64,000 nt of DNA from positions 156,001 to 220,000 of the forward strand of contig QVRM01005398.1 in NCBI GenBank assembly GCA_003439945.1, read 5' to 3'. The stretch's first letter is position 1, and every line of letters starts with the position of its first letter. The notes beneath the pieces were generated by a model that was not told where the DNA came from, did no database searches, and was given only the letters and a program-made list of their open reading frames with translations. The DNA comes from Dermanyssus gallinae (taxonomy: Eukaryota; Arthropoda; Arachnida; Mesostigmata; Dermanyssidae). The translations under genes and the position numbers were made by a program. Below are positions 23,931 to 35,884 of this stretch, in pieces.

Positions 23931-24104
23931 GAGGCCTGACTCTCAGCCAAGATTTAACGTCCATGGGACTGCTTTTCGCACTGCTTCATAGACGGACCCC
24001 CATAAATACAAATGTGCAACGGTGGGGCTCGAACCCGCGCACCTATGTGTCTCTTCCGGTTGCGAGGCGCAGACTTATCCCACCACGCCACCGGGCTCGA
24101 CAGT
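23931..24104 (-). mobile_element. SINE family A, copy 2
   Basis: Same family as 5998-6167, in reverse. The head starts GTCGAGCCCGGTGGCGTGGT (complement of ~24103-24084). A and B boxes are kept. The 3' end is cut after the GAGAGTCAGGCC equivalent. No target-site duplication was recognised. Confidence 0.82.
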
Positions 24105-24440
24105 AAGCTCTACGAGCCGTATGTGTAAGGTGACTAACATAGACGCTGCAGTTGCAAATTGCTAATTAAAACTTGGACTGGCTACTACTGGCTGATGCAG
24201 CTCGGTGCAGCGATGTTGTTTTCTAGCCTAGCCTGCTACGGTAACGCATGCATATCAGTAGTAGACGTGATAAGAACTCTTCGATAAGATTCGACTGAAA
24301 CGCCCCGCTTTTACTTGTTTGTAGAAGGTAGTGTGGTTCGGTTCGTTTGGTTTGCGTTGGGCCCTCGAACGCTTTGCAGTCGCAACCGACGTGGTCTGCG
24401 TGCCACGTACGGAGTTTCCCTGCCGCTGGTCGTGGTAAAC

Positions 24441-24489
24441 ATGTCACGCTTAGCGTGGTGTCTTTCTAGCCTAAACTCGACGCTTTTAG
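24441..24489 (+). CDS. Candidate short first coding exon (weak)
   Basis: An ATG after AAAC opens MSRLAWCLSSLNSTLL and meets a good splice donor (TTTTAG|GTAGGT) at 24489/24490, phase 1. The preceding ~120 bp is GC-balanced and promoter-like (CCCTCGAACGC, CGACGTGG). The residues suit a signal or mitochondrial targeting start. No following exon was recognised, so this is only a candidate. Confidence 0.2.
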
Positions 24490-25048
24490 GTAGGTAGGGC
24501 AGAGCAGCAGCAGCAGCAGAAGAAGCCACCGACGACACGCCGCTTTAGTTAAGGTTACCCGGGACGAAACGGCCACCGGCCAGTCACCGGATGCGAGTCA
24601 CTAACGCAACTGAGCTTCTTGCTTGCTGCCGGAGCTTAGGATAATCCAAAAGGCGAGTGCCAATCACAGGAACACATCCTAGGCACTAAGTCACGTTAGC
24701 AACATTGAGAGTCCGCCCATCATTGACTGGACGACCCTTCTCCACGCTAGATCAGGACTGTTACCCGATCTGCGTAGCCCGGCTGCCAGGTTTTCCGCTC
24801 TCCGGCATTTTTGGCATTAGCAGCGGCGCTGTGTACGCTGTGCGGTGTGTAGAGGGCACGAGCAAGAGAAGCGAAACGGGAGAGATTGCGCGACGATTAC
24901 ATGAGAACATGAGAGAAACATAGCGATTATTGGCAGAGATTTCGCTACGATACGCTTGGCTCGACGATGAAGATGTCCTGCGTGCGTCCTGGTGGTACGA
25001 CGTGAAATACTTATGTAGTTGGTTCTGTCATCACTCACCATGACCTAT

Positions 25049-25089
<41 letters not shown>

Positions 25090-25094
<5 letters not shown>

Positions 25095-25560
25095 GGACAG
25101 GCTGGACCCAAGATACGCTGATGATGTGGTCATCTTTGGTGGCAGCCTTTTCAGGGTGAAACAAGCCACGAATCGACTAGTTACATTCATGGATGAGAAG
25201 GGCTTGAAGGTCAACTGGGGAAAGACAGTAGCTATGAAATTCCGAAGGTGGCGTAATCCAAACCAGGCAAACAGAAATTAAATTTGTAAACAAATTTACA
25301 CACCTAGGCATAACCTTATCAACAAACGGTAGCAGTTTTTGATCACACATCCAGGAGAGCGTCAGAAAGCCACCATCGCAGCTGCGGCAATAAAACGGCC
25401 ACATATGCTTTCAGTTCATGCAGCAATTGCTCTTTTCGGGACACAGATAGCACCTATGGCCACATACAGCATTCAACTAATACGGGATAAGTTGGGAGTA
25501 GGCGTACGGAAGGCGAGATTCCGGGAGTCCATCCTCTCTTCTTTCTTCGGTGGAAGATGA
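25090..25560 (+). mobile_element. Non-LTR retrotransposon fragment with intact YADD motif
   Basis: From 25100 the frame reads LDPRYADDVVIFGGS and continues through MDEKGLKVNWGKTVAMKF, reverse-transcriptase motifs C and D. After a frameshift the downstream part (25339-25560) reads through ERQKATIAAAAIKRPHMLSV and GTQIAPMATYSIQLI to a stop. The 5' side is cut by a (TA)n tract (~25050-25092). It resembles the fragment at 59.3 kb and probably belongs to the same broad family. Confidence 0.78.
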
Positions 25561-25989
25561 AGTTAAAATCTTTAAAATCTCGTTGATGTTAAAAAAAACG
25601 CGTGAGCGATGAAGCGTGTCAAGACTGATGGTCTGTCTCGACACGCGCAGTTGACGTTGCTCTTAAGCTGTCAAATCTAAAAAAAACAGCCTGACCTCAC
25701 GGCGCCAAACCGTACACTGTCACAATGTGTCAACACAGTGTATGGTTGCCGTGTATGCGTGTATGTAGTAGCACTAATTAATATATTATATGGTAGGTAG
25801 GCTACGCTACCGGGCGGATAGTACAAGTAATACAAGTACCAGTGCCGCCCCCTGACGTTTAATTGCTGGGGTGAGGTTTTTCTTTTTAAAGCGGGGGTAA
25901 AAGATCGACATCTAACTACGGCCTTTGCAGCTCACGGATTTCATCACGTTCTGTGCAACGTGGAGGGTTTTTATGAATCACAGGATGAA

Positions 25990-26155
25990 TGTCAATGCAA
26001 ACAATGCTGGAGCAGATGTGATCGATATTCGTCATCTATTCTCAATGGGCATCGCTCACGGAAAAATTGATCAACAACGGGGATCGAACCGGCAACACTC
26101 CCGTTGATGACAACAATAACTAGCGCACTAGCCCATCCCTGGCCCACGCCGACAA
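25990..26155 (-). mobile_element. SINE family C, copy 2
   Basis: It shares GGTTCGATCCCCGTTGTTGA, TAGTGCGCTAGT and the GAGCGATGCCCATTGAGAAT body with the copy at 4.4 kb. Two copies in one orientation-independent context support a dispersed family rather than a tRNA gene. Confidence 0.7.
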
Positions 26156-27269
26156 GCGTGCGCTGTCTAACAATAGATTGGCGCGCTCCGTGCACCGCTA
26201 GTCTGATAGCACCACAAGCCAACCGAATTGCAAACCGCTTGCAGCGAAATGTGCAGCAGGCTTTTGCTCACAACATAACCGGTATTTGCAGCTTTTGGAT
26301 GCTCACAACATAAGCGGTGACCTAAGACCAGTTTAGCGGGGACAGTGACAGCTATGTGTGTGACACCTTTATCGAAGCTGAATATATGTATGTCGCTCGT
26401 AGTTTCGAGTTCTCGGCTCTACATTTATGAGGATGGAATCAGCAATGCCGATTCACTATTTCTCTGTACGGCTAGTTGAACTAAACGCGAACTATGTCTT
26501 CGGCCCGCCTAACAAATGTGATTGCCGCAGCCACAATTTTCCCATGTAGCCAGCCGACTTAGCGGGTTATCTGATTGAGTGCGACGTGCTTATACCGATC
26601 TCCGAACAGGCTGCGGCGACGCTGTTTATTACAGGCCGTGCATATAGGTATGCCGGAGATGTTATGGCGTATATACGGAGGCCTATGCATGCGGGCACGT
26701 GAATCTAGAAGAAGCTAACCGATGAGTTAACGTTCCAGTGGCAGCGACGGCTTGGTGTGTGCAGCACAGCAAACACGCCCCCAAGTCGTCGGTTGAAACG
26801 TATGCATGTGTTTTTCTTTCATAACAACACAGAAGGCACAAGCTACAATACTTACAAGATGTCGATTATGCGACCTCGGCGATTAATCACTTCCGTTCCA
26901 TTCGCAGGTAGCTCATATCAAACACACATAACGACCGCAGGTTCAACCCCGCAGTATCTATTTATTGTGTTCGAGCTGTCAGGTGTGTAAATGCTATGCA
27001 TGACAAAACAGGTGATACGATCGGGTTCTGTGCTTGGACCTTCCACGCTATGATAAGAATTTATTTTTCACCAAAAAAAAACACACACACATAAAAAAAA
27101 AACATTGCCAACAAATCCAGAAAAGTTCCACAAAGGGGTAACATTTTCTGGTTGAGTAGAAGTAGTAGTGTGTGTTAGTACGCATGCTGTGAGGCGAAGA
27201 GTGCACGGCACTAATGCTAGGCCCTACAAGCCAGCTCTGTACGTCTTTGACTGACCACAGCTCTCCGGC
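26156..27269. other. Unassigned DNA before the Tc1 remnant
   Basis: No supported gene. A-rich and CA runs occur at ~27073-27100. Confidence 0.45.
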
Positions 27270-27700
27270 TCTCGGCGGCCATTCAATTATGGTTTGGCGT
27301 ACAATATACTTAGGAGCTACTGAACTCGTGGAAGTATCTTAAGCCCAAACACTCTCATGGGAGACTAGTTTTAGCCACCCAACGGTACGCGGATGAGATT
27401 CTGACATCTCACAAGGTGCCTTGTGCAAGGGCTGTTCGTGACAAGTGTACCTCCATGCACAACCATGCCAGGTTGCATACCGCTGCACTTTTTCGGGTGC
27501 GCCTCGCAATTGAATACTGGAATTAGCTTACGGTAATGGGCAGCACGTTTTGCCTACTGGAGTCCCACGAACGTGTGTGGAATAAAAGCTGAAACGTCGA
27601 GTTAAAGATACCATATGCAACGCAACCTCAAGCCTCAGCAACACTTCCGCACCTCGTGCATGTTACGCGCGGAAGTGGGATATCTCCCAAGGCAATTCAT
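27270..27700 (+). mobile_element. Decayed Tc1-like transposase remnant
   Basis: Pieces of Tc1 transposase are readable across frames: GGHSIMVW near 27277-27300, YADEILTSHKVP near 27386-27421, and MHNHARLHTA near 27452-27482. The Tc1 consensus for the last is MHDNARPHTA. The second catalytic Asp is therefore replaced, and stops interrupt the gene. A C-terminal piece near 27560-27710 (HERVWNKS-like, then GSGISPKAIHQ) follows. Inverted repeats were not found. The copy is dead. Confidence 0.65.
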
Positions 27701-27952
27701 CAATGAATAAAGTGTATAAATGTTTAGCGGCCATGATTACGACACGCGAAGACAATATGCACTACTAAAGTAAATTAACTTTGCAGTTAAAATAAGCAAT
27801 TCAGCCGGACAGTCTTAGACTGGAAATTGTTTGAATTGTGCATTTATAAATAGATATTTTTTCTTATAGTGACCTAATTATTTTAAACATTGTCATCCAA
27901 ATAATGTTATCATATTTTATTTGGTATTAGTATTAAGAACATACGTTTCGAA

Positions 27953-27956
<4 letters not shown>

Positions 27957-28031
<75 letters not shown>
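27957..28031. repeat. (TA)n microsatellite, ~75 bp
   Basis: Uninterrupted TA dinucleotides, one of the longest perfect tracts in the window. Confidence 0.97.
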
Positions 28032-28034
<3 letters not shown>

Positions 28035-29169
28035 TAGATGCAAAACTTATAAGCCGTTTTTGCCTAAACCCAAAGCACGAATTTGCAAGAATATGCGGGC
28101 TTATTTAACCATCAGCATAGTCTCTGCTTCTTTTGCTGACATCCTGCCAACCATATATCAGTCTTTTAATTCTTCGTTTGTAAAAGCCTTGTTTCCTGAA
28201 GATAAGGATATGTTGCACCTAATTTTGGGAGTGCAAGCAACGAAAAATATAGTGGGTACTTAATTAATTCCCAGCCAAAGTCGTATATTTTTAAGGCTGG
28301 TCTAACACATGGGGTGGCACGTTGTCGTTGTTAGTGAAAGATGACATCTTTCCTGATAGCGAGTTGTGGACGCGTTAAGTTATTATTCTTGCTTGAACTC
28401 ATTGGAATTTTTGGCAATAGAGATCCGCATTCATCGTCTGGTTTCACCTTAGAGATTCAAAGTGAACTATACTCTGAAATCTCAATTAAACACAACATAA
28501 CTTTATTTAAGTAGACCTTTCTCTTGGATTTACTCTGGAAACTGCCTACGGATTGGAAGCAGAATATTGTTGTTGTATGCTCAAATTCAACATCTTCCGC
28601 GAGTTTTAAGTCGTAACGTCAGGAATTTTTGTGTTTTGTAAGCGCAAAACATTCTCGTCCAGCAAAGAAGGTTGACCACATTTTGGTTCATCAAGATCCA
28701 CGTTAAAATCCCCACCACAAAACTTGGCAAACTATCTCGGCAGTTGGGTGATCCTCGAATATGGTGGAGATGAATCTTTCATCAACTGGCCCGTTTTGGC
28801 GTCGCGTTTTCTGGCGCCTTGTTCAACGGTCTCAACTTGCAGGCCATCGTCGCCGATCCACGTTGTCGGGACGCTCTGGACTGCTAGCAAAGCTCATTCT
28901 CGATGGTACAATTTTTTAGACAAGCCACAGCAGCTTTCAGAACTCGTACAGCAAAACACTCCGGATTTGTACGTTTATATTCACCTTTTCTCTGCCTTCT
29001 CAGAAAGCGGCTAAGCTTTTGGCCTCAAACTGAGGCCTGTCGGCATATGCAGTAATCGTGGAATTAGAATCTATAGACATATGTATTCATATCGTAAATG
29101 CATGCACACCCTTTCTATGCTGATGCGACCTAGAATGCGCTGCGAGCCGAAATGGCATGAAAGTTTATA

Positions 29170-29210
<41 letters not shown>

Positions 29211-30200
29211 CGTAGTTGTAGCGGAATGTATTGGTGCTCAGCCAGAAGGATCAGGTAGAACGAGTGGAGAAGTTGTTGTCATATATAACAGTAGACGTCC
29301 TAGGATCCAAACCTACTACAATGAGGGCCATTGCGTAGTCCTAACAGGGAACACTGTAAACGTGATTGCAGCCAGCTCTGGTTCATCGAAGGTTTCACAA
29401 ACTTTACTGGAGAAAGTGTCTAGACATAGTAGACTTGCAAAACTGTAACTGTAATACACCGTACTCTGTGACAATCTTAACTGACCATTAAATAAGGCAA
29501 AGTGCCCGAAAGCAGCGTCACTTTTGAGCATACTGCCCCCCCCCCCCCGGGCCCGATCTAGTGGTAAATGAACATCTTGGGCAGGCCACTTTGCTTGTGC
29601 CGTGTTTCACTGCTCTCTTTAATGAAGAGCTCAGCCGCCCCAGTTAGCCGTGAAGTGGAGGATGAGCCTTTTCTTAGTATCATTGCTAAGACACCAGCTG
29701 GCTCCATCGTTCTACCGAGAAATAGTGAAAAAGAGCGTAATATATTAATGTAATATAAAGCGTAATATAAAGAACTTCTGTCGGCCATCTTAACCCGTCG
29801 CCATGAAGTATTTTAAGCTTACCGGGGCACTCCCTGAGCAACAACACTGATTAAAAAGAAGCAGAACAGCGGTGACTGCAGGCGTCGTGCTTCTGAACTC
29901 CCATAAATTGGCGGCTATTTGTGCAGAGCAAATATATTATTCCACACCGGCGTAACGCTATCGACTGCCGTCGGTGCATTCTGCAGGAGAGACGTTTTGA
30001 CGCTTAGAGTTAAAAACATGCCAAGATATGTGAAACGGATTACATATTTGAGGTGCTGCCTATTAAGTCAAAGATAATAACGCTATAGCAGTTCCCGGCT
30101 TGCCAAAATTTCATCGCTGTTATCTTCTGTATTTTCGTTTCCAATCTGACTTCGACGAAATCACTAATATTACAAACCCTTGTTGTAAGTTAAATCCATT

Positions 30201-30202
<2 letters not shown>
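28032..30202. other. Unassigned DNA with two unexplained reading frames
   Basis: Frames at 28060-28263 and 28724-29014 are open for 67 and 96 codons from TTG, not ATG, with no recognised motif. (TA)n lies at ~29166-29209 and a poly-C run at ~29537-29548. No supported gene. Confidence 0.4.

Positions 30203-30291
<89 letters not shown>
30203..30291. repeat. (TA)n microsatellite, ~88 bp
   Basis: TA repeat with one TACATA interruption. It directly abuts the 30292 direct repeat. Confidence 0.97.
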
Positions 30292-30294
<3 letters not shown>

Positions 30295-30346
30295 CAGAAA
30301 ATGCTATCTCCTAGAGGATCCCACAAAGTACAACTAAATGGCTTTA
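30292..30346. repeat. Direct repeat, left copy (partner at 34534-34594)
   Basis: The core GATCCCACAAAGTACAACTA (30318-30337) recurs at 34570-34589. The flanking bases (GAGCAGAAAATGCTATCTCC here, AAGCAGAAAGTGTTATCTTC there) also match, with a ~12-base insertion in the right copy. Similarity ends abruptly after AGCTTT/GGCTTT. Confidence 0.7.
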
Positions 30347-30599
30347 CTTATAACACCGATGCCGCGAAGACGGTTGGTTGCAGTAAACACTACTCACGAT
30401 GTGCCGGCGATGGATGTTACCGATGAACCGAGCCCATCCTTACCGAATACCCCTGCACCTGATCCAAGTAAGAACGTCACGGCAGAAGAGCGCGTCTAGG
30501 CTTCAAGCGTAAAAGTTGTCTTCATTCCCTACCAGCGCTCAGGATGACATGCCAGGCAAGATGACAAGAAGAACCTAGCCAACCTAAAATACAGTATAT

Positions 30600-31200
30600 C
30601 GTCCGGTAAACTAGGAACATTTAAATTGATTATCCAGGAAAAACCATCCCAATACAAAACCACAGGAGAGTTCCGGGTGCTTTCCATTTCAGCCGAATTT
30701 CGGGTGCTTTCGATTTCAGCTCTAGAAAGTCTATCGGCGGTCATACACAGCCCATTCCTATCGGTCTTTATAACCAGGATAAACGGGGTTCCAATATCAA
30801 TCACTGAAGAGCAGATACTACGCGAGTTATTGCCACTTGCAAATCACGTGAAAAGATTGTCTCACATGTCAAACGGAGGGCTTGGTAAAAAGATTCTTTT
30901 ATTTACGCGCCAACCTCCGCCATCCGTATTTTTTGGATACAAAACTCATCAAGTACTTCTCGAGCCCGGCCCGAGTTATATTACAAGTGTCTAAGGCCAG
31001 GACACTTCGCCGATGGTACACCATGTTCCAAGTATGCAAGAGATGCAGCACTCCCGGCCACCTAGCATCAAGCTGCCCCAATTCAGCAGAACTGTCGCGG
31101 CGTTCACGCGGCGGGTTCACCTATCTGTCCTCGTTTGGCTTACCTTCGAAAGACCCTAGAAAGAAACCGAATTATACTCGCTCACCCAGTCACTGAAACA
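30600..31200 (+). mobile_element. Gag-like ORF1 fragment with a CCHC zinc knuckle
   Basis: One frame (30626-30994) reads GVPISITEEQILRELLPLAN and continues through LLFTRQPPPSVFFGYKTHQV. The next frame (30882-31196) carries CKRCSTPGHLASSC, a C-x2-C-x4-H-x4-C zinc knuckle. This layout is that of the RNA-binding ORF1 of non-LTR retrotransposons. A frameshift near 30990 separates the two halves. It may be the first ORF of the element whose reverse transcriptase remnant begins near 32.0 kb, but that link is not proven. Confidence 0.65.
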
Positions 31201-31999
31201 GGTGAGGGAGCCACTAGAAAAGGCGAAAGTTTGACAGAGCGGTCCCGACAGAGCCCGTTATAACATATCGCCAAATCAACACACCCGTTAAGCGCACACG
31301 TAAAACGACCGGCCCTCAAAGCGCCTTCCTCGCATTGTTTCAGATTCCTGCAGGCTTAAGCCCAGATTTGTCGGTTAAATTCATGCCCTTTTTAGAGCTT
31401 TCGGAGCCGCCGTTACAGCTGCTACCGCTAGTGAACAACCTGCCGCAAATCGTACAATCATGAATGATCATGATCGCACAGCTCAAGACATAGTAGCGTC
31501 ATACGCCACTCCGCTACAACTAAATATTTACTATGCGACGGGCGATCATCAGTATAATCATCGTCAGTTATTTTATTGACATGCTCTTTTACAGGCAATC
31601 TGTCGCAATTTATGTCAAAATCATACAGGTATTTCATTAAAATAACCTATCGTTGTAACACCTGCATCTGTAAAGTGTAACCACAATACACACAAACCTT
31701 TATTACCTTATTTTGCTGTGTTCCCATATCATAGGGTATTTTCATGTTGTACAATGTCAACGATTCACAAATTTAAAAACCAAGAACAGTTGTTTTCTGC
31801 GTTTACTTCCATAGTCAAACGTTTTTGAAATGCCGACCCGCTTCGTATTTCGGAGGTCCTGCAATAAATAGCTGGTAATAGATCGGTACACACGACGTGA
31901 CCTAACAAGGCAAATATCAGCTAAGCACCTAACCAACACTGAGGCTTCCTCTTCCATACCGACCACCTCTGAGCTCTCTCGTTTGCAACCGCCGTAAAT

Positions 32000-33720
32000 T
32001 TTGGAGGACATTCGAGCAGCTATGGGGCAAATCAGGCAGATTCGAATTGTACCAAAGTCGGTCAGGAGACACGTGGCCGAGGCTCTTACCTGTGTATTTT
32101 CAGCAATTTCATCTGATAACGACGTTGAAGCATGGTATGGTCTTTTCTCTTTGGCTCCCGCGGTCCTTTGCCTCCCCCGCACCTGCACGATGATTTATCT
32201 GTCTCAATCATCATTCGCAACAATCCTCGCGATTTTTCTTGAGATATGCGCCTGTCAGACGTGACTGCCACTTCTTATTCTCGCACCTCGACTCCCAAAA
32301 CATTTAAAAATGATACCGTGCGCCAGTCCATTGTTAGGCTCTTCGACGGAGATGTTTCTGGCGCCGCCAGACTTATGGTATCCACAGATACTCTAACGCC
32401 GGACATTGACGGTATAGAGGGCTTGCGAGAGCAACACCCGTTAGCTCCCGAGAACCTATAATGGCCGACACTGACCAGAAGCCCCCTGTGCTTTGTCACA
32501 TTAAAAGAATATAACATACATATTAAGCTTCTCCAAGGAAGAGAAAGGTCTTTAACCCCTCTTTCGTCCTTTCGACCTTTGACATTTGGCGCAAGACTAT
32601 TTGTAATTTAGAAAAAGGACGTATCGGTACGTCCCATTGCGTGTTCGTCTGCGCTACGCAGGCTCGCTGCGAAGATCACAACAACGCCGTTATTTCTCAC
32701 GCAACAAGTGCACACCAATTGAGATTCGCGACCCCGACTGGGACCGAGGTAGCCATTCACGTAACCCGTGCCTTTCTCAATTCGTGCAAACCCCCAGGGG
32801 TCTTCACCTTCGGTGTTACATCTGGGTTGGAGTTAAATCCGGCTAAATGCGAATTATGCTTTTTAGGCCCTACCCATAATGCCGCCGCTCGTTTTCCTCT
32901 TCTGGGAGCCCATCAAGGACTCTTCTTACTCAGCTTCTGTCTCGTCCTTAAGAGTCATCTACTTTCTTCTAGGGGTCGGCTTATCTAATCGAGCCGACGA
33001 GTTGCAAACGCTCAACAAGTTGACACTGCCTATCCTTGAGTTCCAGCTGAACACATCTCTATCACTTAGCGCACGGCAACAGGCATTACTACCCACTTCT
33101 AAAGGGGGCCTCGAGATGCTAAATTGATTGACCCTGATCGGGCCTGCCATAGTCTCATCAGTGTTAAACACAGAAAACAGGGCAATCTCTTTTTTAGATA
33201 CAGCAAAAGTCGGCTGGGCGGTTAAGAAACCGTTTAGCCCACCTTCAGAAGAACCTTGAGGCCCAGTGCGGAGGTAGGCCTGAAAACGTACTATAACCAC
33301 GTAACTGGAGTGTCTCTTTGCTCGATGAGGTACAACGATGTTCCTTCAATGAAGCTGCCGACCACACGACTACGGACAGACCTAGTTAGCCTTCATCGGT
33401 GTCAATGTGGTCATCCTGTAGACAAACTGGGGCATTACGGCCTATCTTGTATCATCAGCGCAGGACGACCGTCGAGACATGCCGCAAATAATGAGAATTT
33501 CAGCAAAGCCCTTAGGCCATGCGGTCTTCGATTCATCCTTGAGCCCCCAAGCCTCTGCGCGGAGGACGGCAGGCGTCCAGACGGGATGACACTTACACCC
33601 TTCGAGCAAGGCGATTTGCTGGTTTGGAATATAACGGTTACCGACTCATCCACCCAATATGGGGGCGGCGCATCCAGACCTGGCTAAGCAGCCCACTTTC
33701 CGGAGGACGCGCGATCGTCA
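32000..33720 (+). mobile_element. Non-LTR retroelement remnant of the RPDG family, longest copy
   Basis: A 5' part reads IVPKSVRRHVAEALTCVFSA (from ~32050), then VRQSIVRLFDGDVSGAARLM (~32320-32380). These match a widespread metazoan retroelement whose protein has such a region before the reverse transcriptase. The palm is decayed (LELNPAKCELCFLGP near 32830). The C-terminal part (33256-33687) reads CQCGHPVDKLGHYGLSC, then GRRPDGMTLTPFEQGDLLVW and NITVTDS. The Cys/His cluster followed by RPDG...W..TVTDS is the family hallmark. Several stops interrupt the element. Confidence 0.75.
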
Positions 33721-33989
33721 CAATACACGCCCGCTAGACACATTGGCTTACCTAATAGCTTCGTGATGTATTATAATATAATAACCGGGCGTAACCGCCA
33801 ATAGATTCACCCGTTTGCCGCCGACACGCACACATTTCGTCTAGGAAGACACTTTTGTCCGCCTTACGATAAAACGCAGCCATTAACTTTACCCGCTACT
33901 CATCGTAGTCACGACACCTGTGTCCATGGATCGTGTGCTCGGGTTCGGGCTTTCCCGCACACCTTAACAAGCAGCACGCGGCTTGTTTC

Positions 33990-34600
33990 CGCCCAGGACC
34001 ACTCTCCAATCTTCATCGGAGCTCAAACATTCGGATCCACTCCCTGGCTGGCAGGCCTCTTACTCCATAATACGGGGCCACTTGACTGCAAACATCAATA
34101 ACTGCTTCAGATCGCACAGCCACCACTTGTATCGCTGCTGGCGCCGTAGTTGCGTTGGTTGCGGGTCCGTCTCTAGCGCTCCTGCTTTAAATACTTTCTC
34201 CATTACGAGCCTTTGAAATTCTTTCTGCTCCCGTTAAATTTCTTCTAGTATTCTACGGTTATCTGTAGATATATTCTGCATCATCTTTGCCAGAGCACCA
34301 ACCGTCTCCTCGAGTGACTTTTCGAAATTTTGCCTGACTCCTCCATTTTGTCCTGACTGCACCTCCGGCTACCACCAAACCAGACAACAACAAAAAATCA
34401 CTGAGTCACTTACTTCGGACGTTCTGCCGATCCAGGCCTCAATTGAACCCACACAATCTCAAGCCACCAGCCACAAGTCTGTGCGTCCTCCCTCTAAGAC
34501 GAACTGATATCCAACCGCTGCCACTAAAAGTATAAGCAGAAAGTGTTATCTTCTGCCTACGTAGTATGGGATCCCACAAAGTACAACTAAATAGCTTTCA
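33990..34600 (-). mobile_element. Possible gag-like coiled-coil fragment of a retroelement
   Basis: A - strand frame near 34325-34150 reads NFEKSLEETVGALAKMMQNI, then after one stop REQKEFQRLVMEKVFKAGAL. It is rich in Glu, Lys, Leu and Gln and looks like the N-terminal helical part of arthropod LTR-retroelement gag proteins. A repeat at 34534-34594, just 5' of it, also occurs at 30292-30346 and could be a piece of its LTR. The assignment is tentative. Confidence 0.3.
34534..34594. repeat. Direct repeat, right copy (partner at 30292-30346)
   Basis: Same orientation as the copy 4.2 kb upstream. It could be an LTR fragment, a shared element end or part of another dispersed repeat. The 12 extra bases lie just before the conserved core. 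Confidence 0.7.
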
Positions 34601-35884
34601 ATAGCGTAAAGTGTATCAAATAAAAATAAATACATTTCAACGTCGGCCCTCTGAGGCCAATCTAGAGGCTACACTGCCGCAACCTACGGCGTCTCACGCC
34701 GTTGACGTGACGGCTTCTCCGCTACCCGGCCTCTTCGAGAGCCAACGGCACAATGCACCTCGTAGCATCCACGCTGAACGGCGCTAATCGCGTTCTTCTT
34801 TGACTTTAAGGCTGGCTTCCTCCCCTTCTCTAATTCTTCTCCCCCTGACTCTGTTGTTTGCTCGAATATTGTAAAGACACAATAAAGTAGCGATACAAAG
34901 GAGGGGGGGGGATAAAAACGTCAAGGAAATCAAGTTAAACTTATATATATATATATGAAAAAGGAGCAAAATGTTGTTTTGTATAATCCTTGATTACATA
35001 TATCTATATATATTTATAACAGTTTCATAGTTTCTAAAAATAACGTAAGTTATATGTTTGTATACGCAAAGTAAACCTCTTAGCTGTATGCATGCATTCA
35101 CTTCCGAGACTTCTGAGAGTTAGGCCTTGACTATTTTGTACTATTAAAAAAAATATGCATTTTAACAACATGTCAAAATAGCATTTTAACCGTACATACC
35201 AGAATATTCAATTTTTCTATAAAACAACTCTATTCTCTTGCAAATTTTCGTCCGGGGAGTTCGTCAAAAAATCGCAAATTTTGATCCGGCTAGCCGAATC
35301 GGCATGACACATATCCGTTATCGCACGGTCATACTTAAATAATCCATTGCCAAAAGTGCTAATTTAAACGATTTTGACGACCCCATGCTGAATTAAAAAT
35401 GTTCCAAGTTAATCCAACAACCGCTTTCACAACCACATTTTAGTCATTCGTAATAGGCTAGGTTGCCTGTGGCACGATAGCGCCAAAATGCATCTATCGT
35501 CATCGCGTTCTCATTACTGGTTGAAAATTGGTTTTCTCCAGCAGATTTATATCTAGCAGCAGGGCAATGACAGCCACGGCCATCAAATAGCACCAGCAAG
35601 GCCAGGGCTCGAGCTTGCGATTGTCTGTTAATTATGCTTATATATATATATATATATATATATATACCGAAGAATTTTTGTGCATTGATCAGCTGAAAAA
35701 TATTTACATTTATGTGCATGCACCTTTACAAATCCAGGTCGCGATCAGATCATTCAATAAAGCTCCGATTTTGCTTCATAGATTGCCATAGCAAATTCGT
35801 TCAAAGAATAGAAGCTTAATTATAAGCAGCGCATACAATGAATATGCAGCTAAAATGTCGATATCATAACGAGAAAGATGTTCC
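34601..35884. other. Unassigned AT-rich DNA
   Basis: Short (TA)n tracts lie at ~34941-34957 and 35638-35665 and a poly-G run near 34902-34910. Nothing else seen. Confidence 0.5.

Noticed and set aside
28060..29014. Two open frames (67 and 96 codons)
   Set aside because: Both start at TTG, have no splice-site support and no family resemblance.
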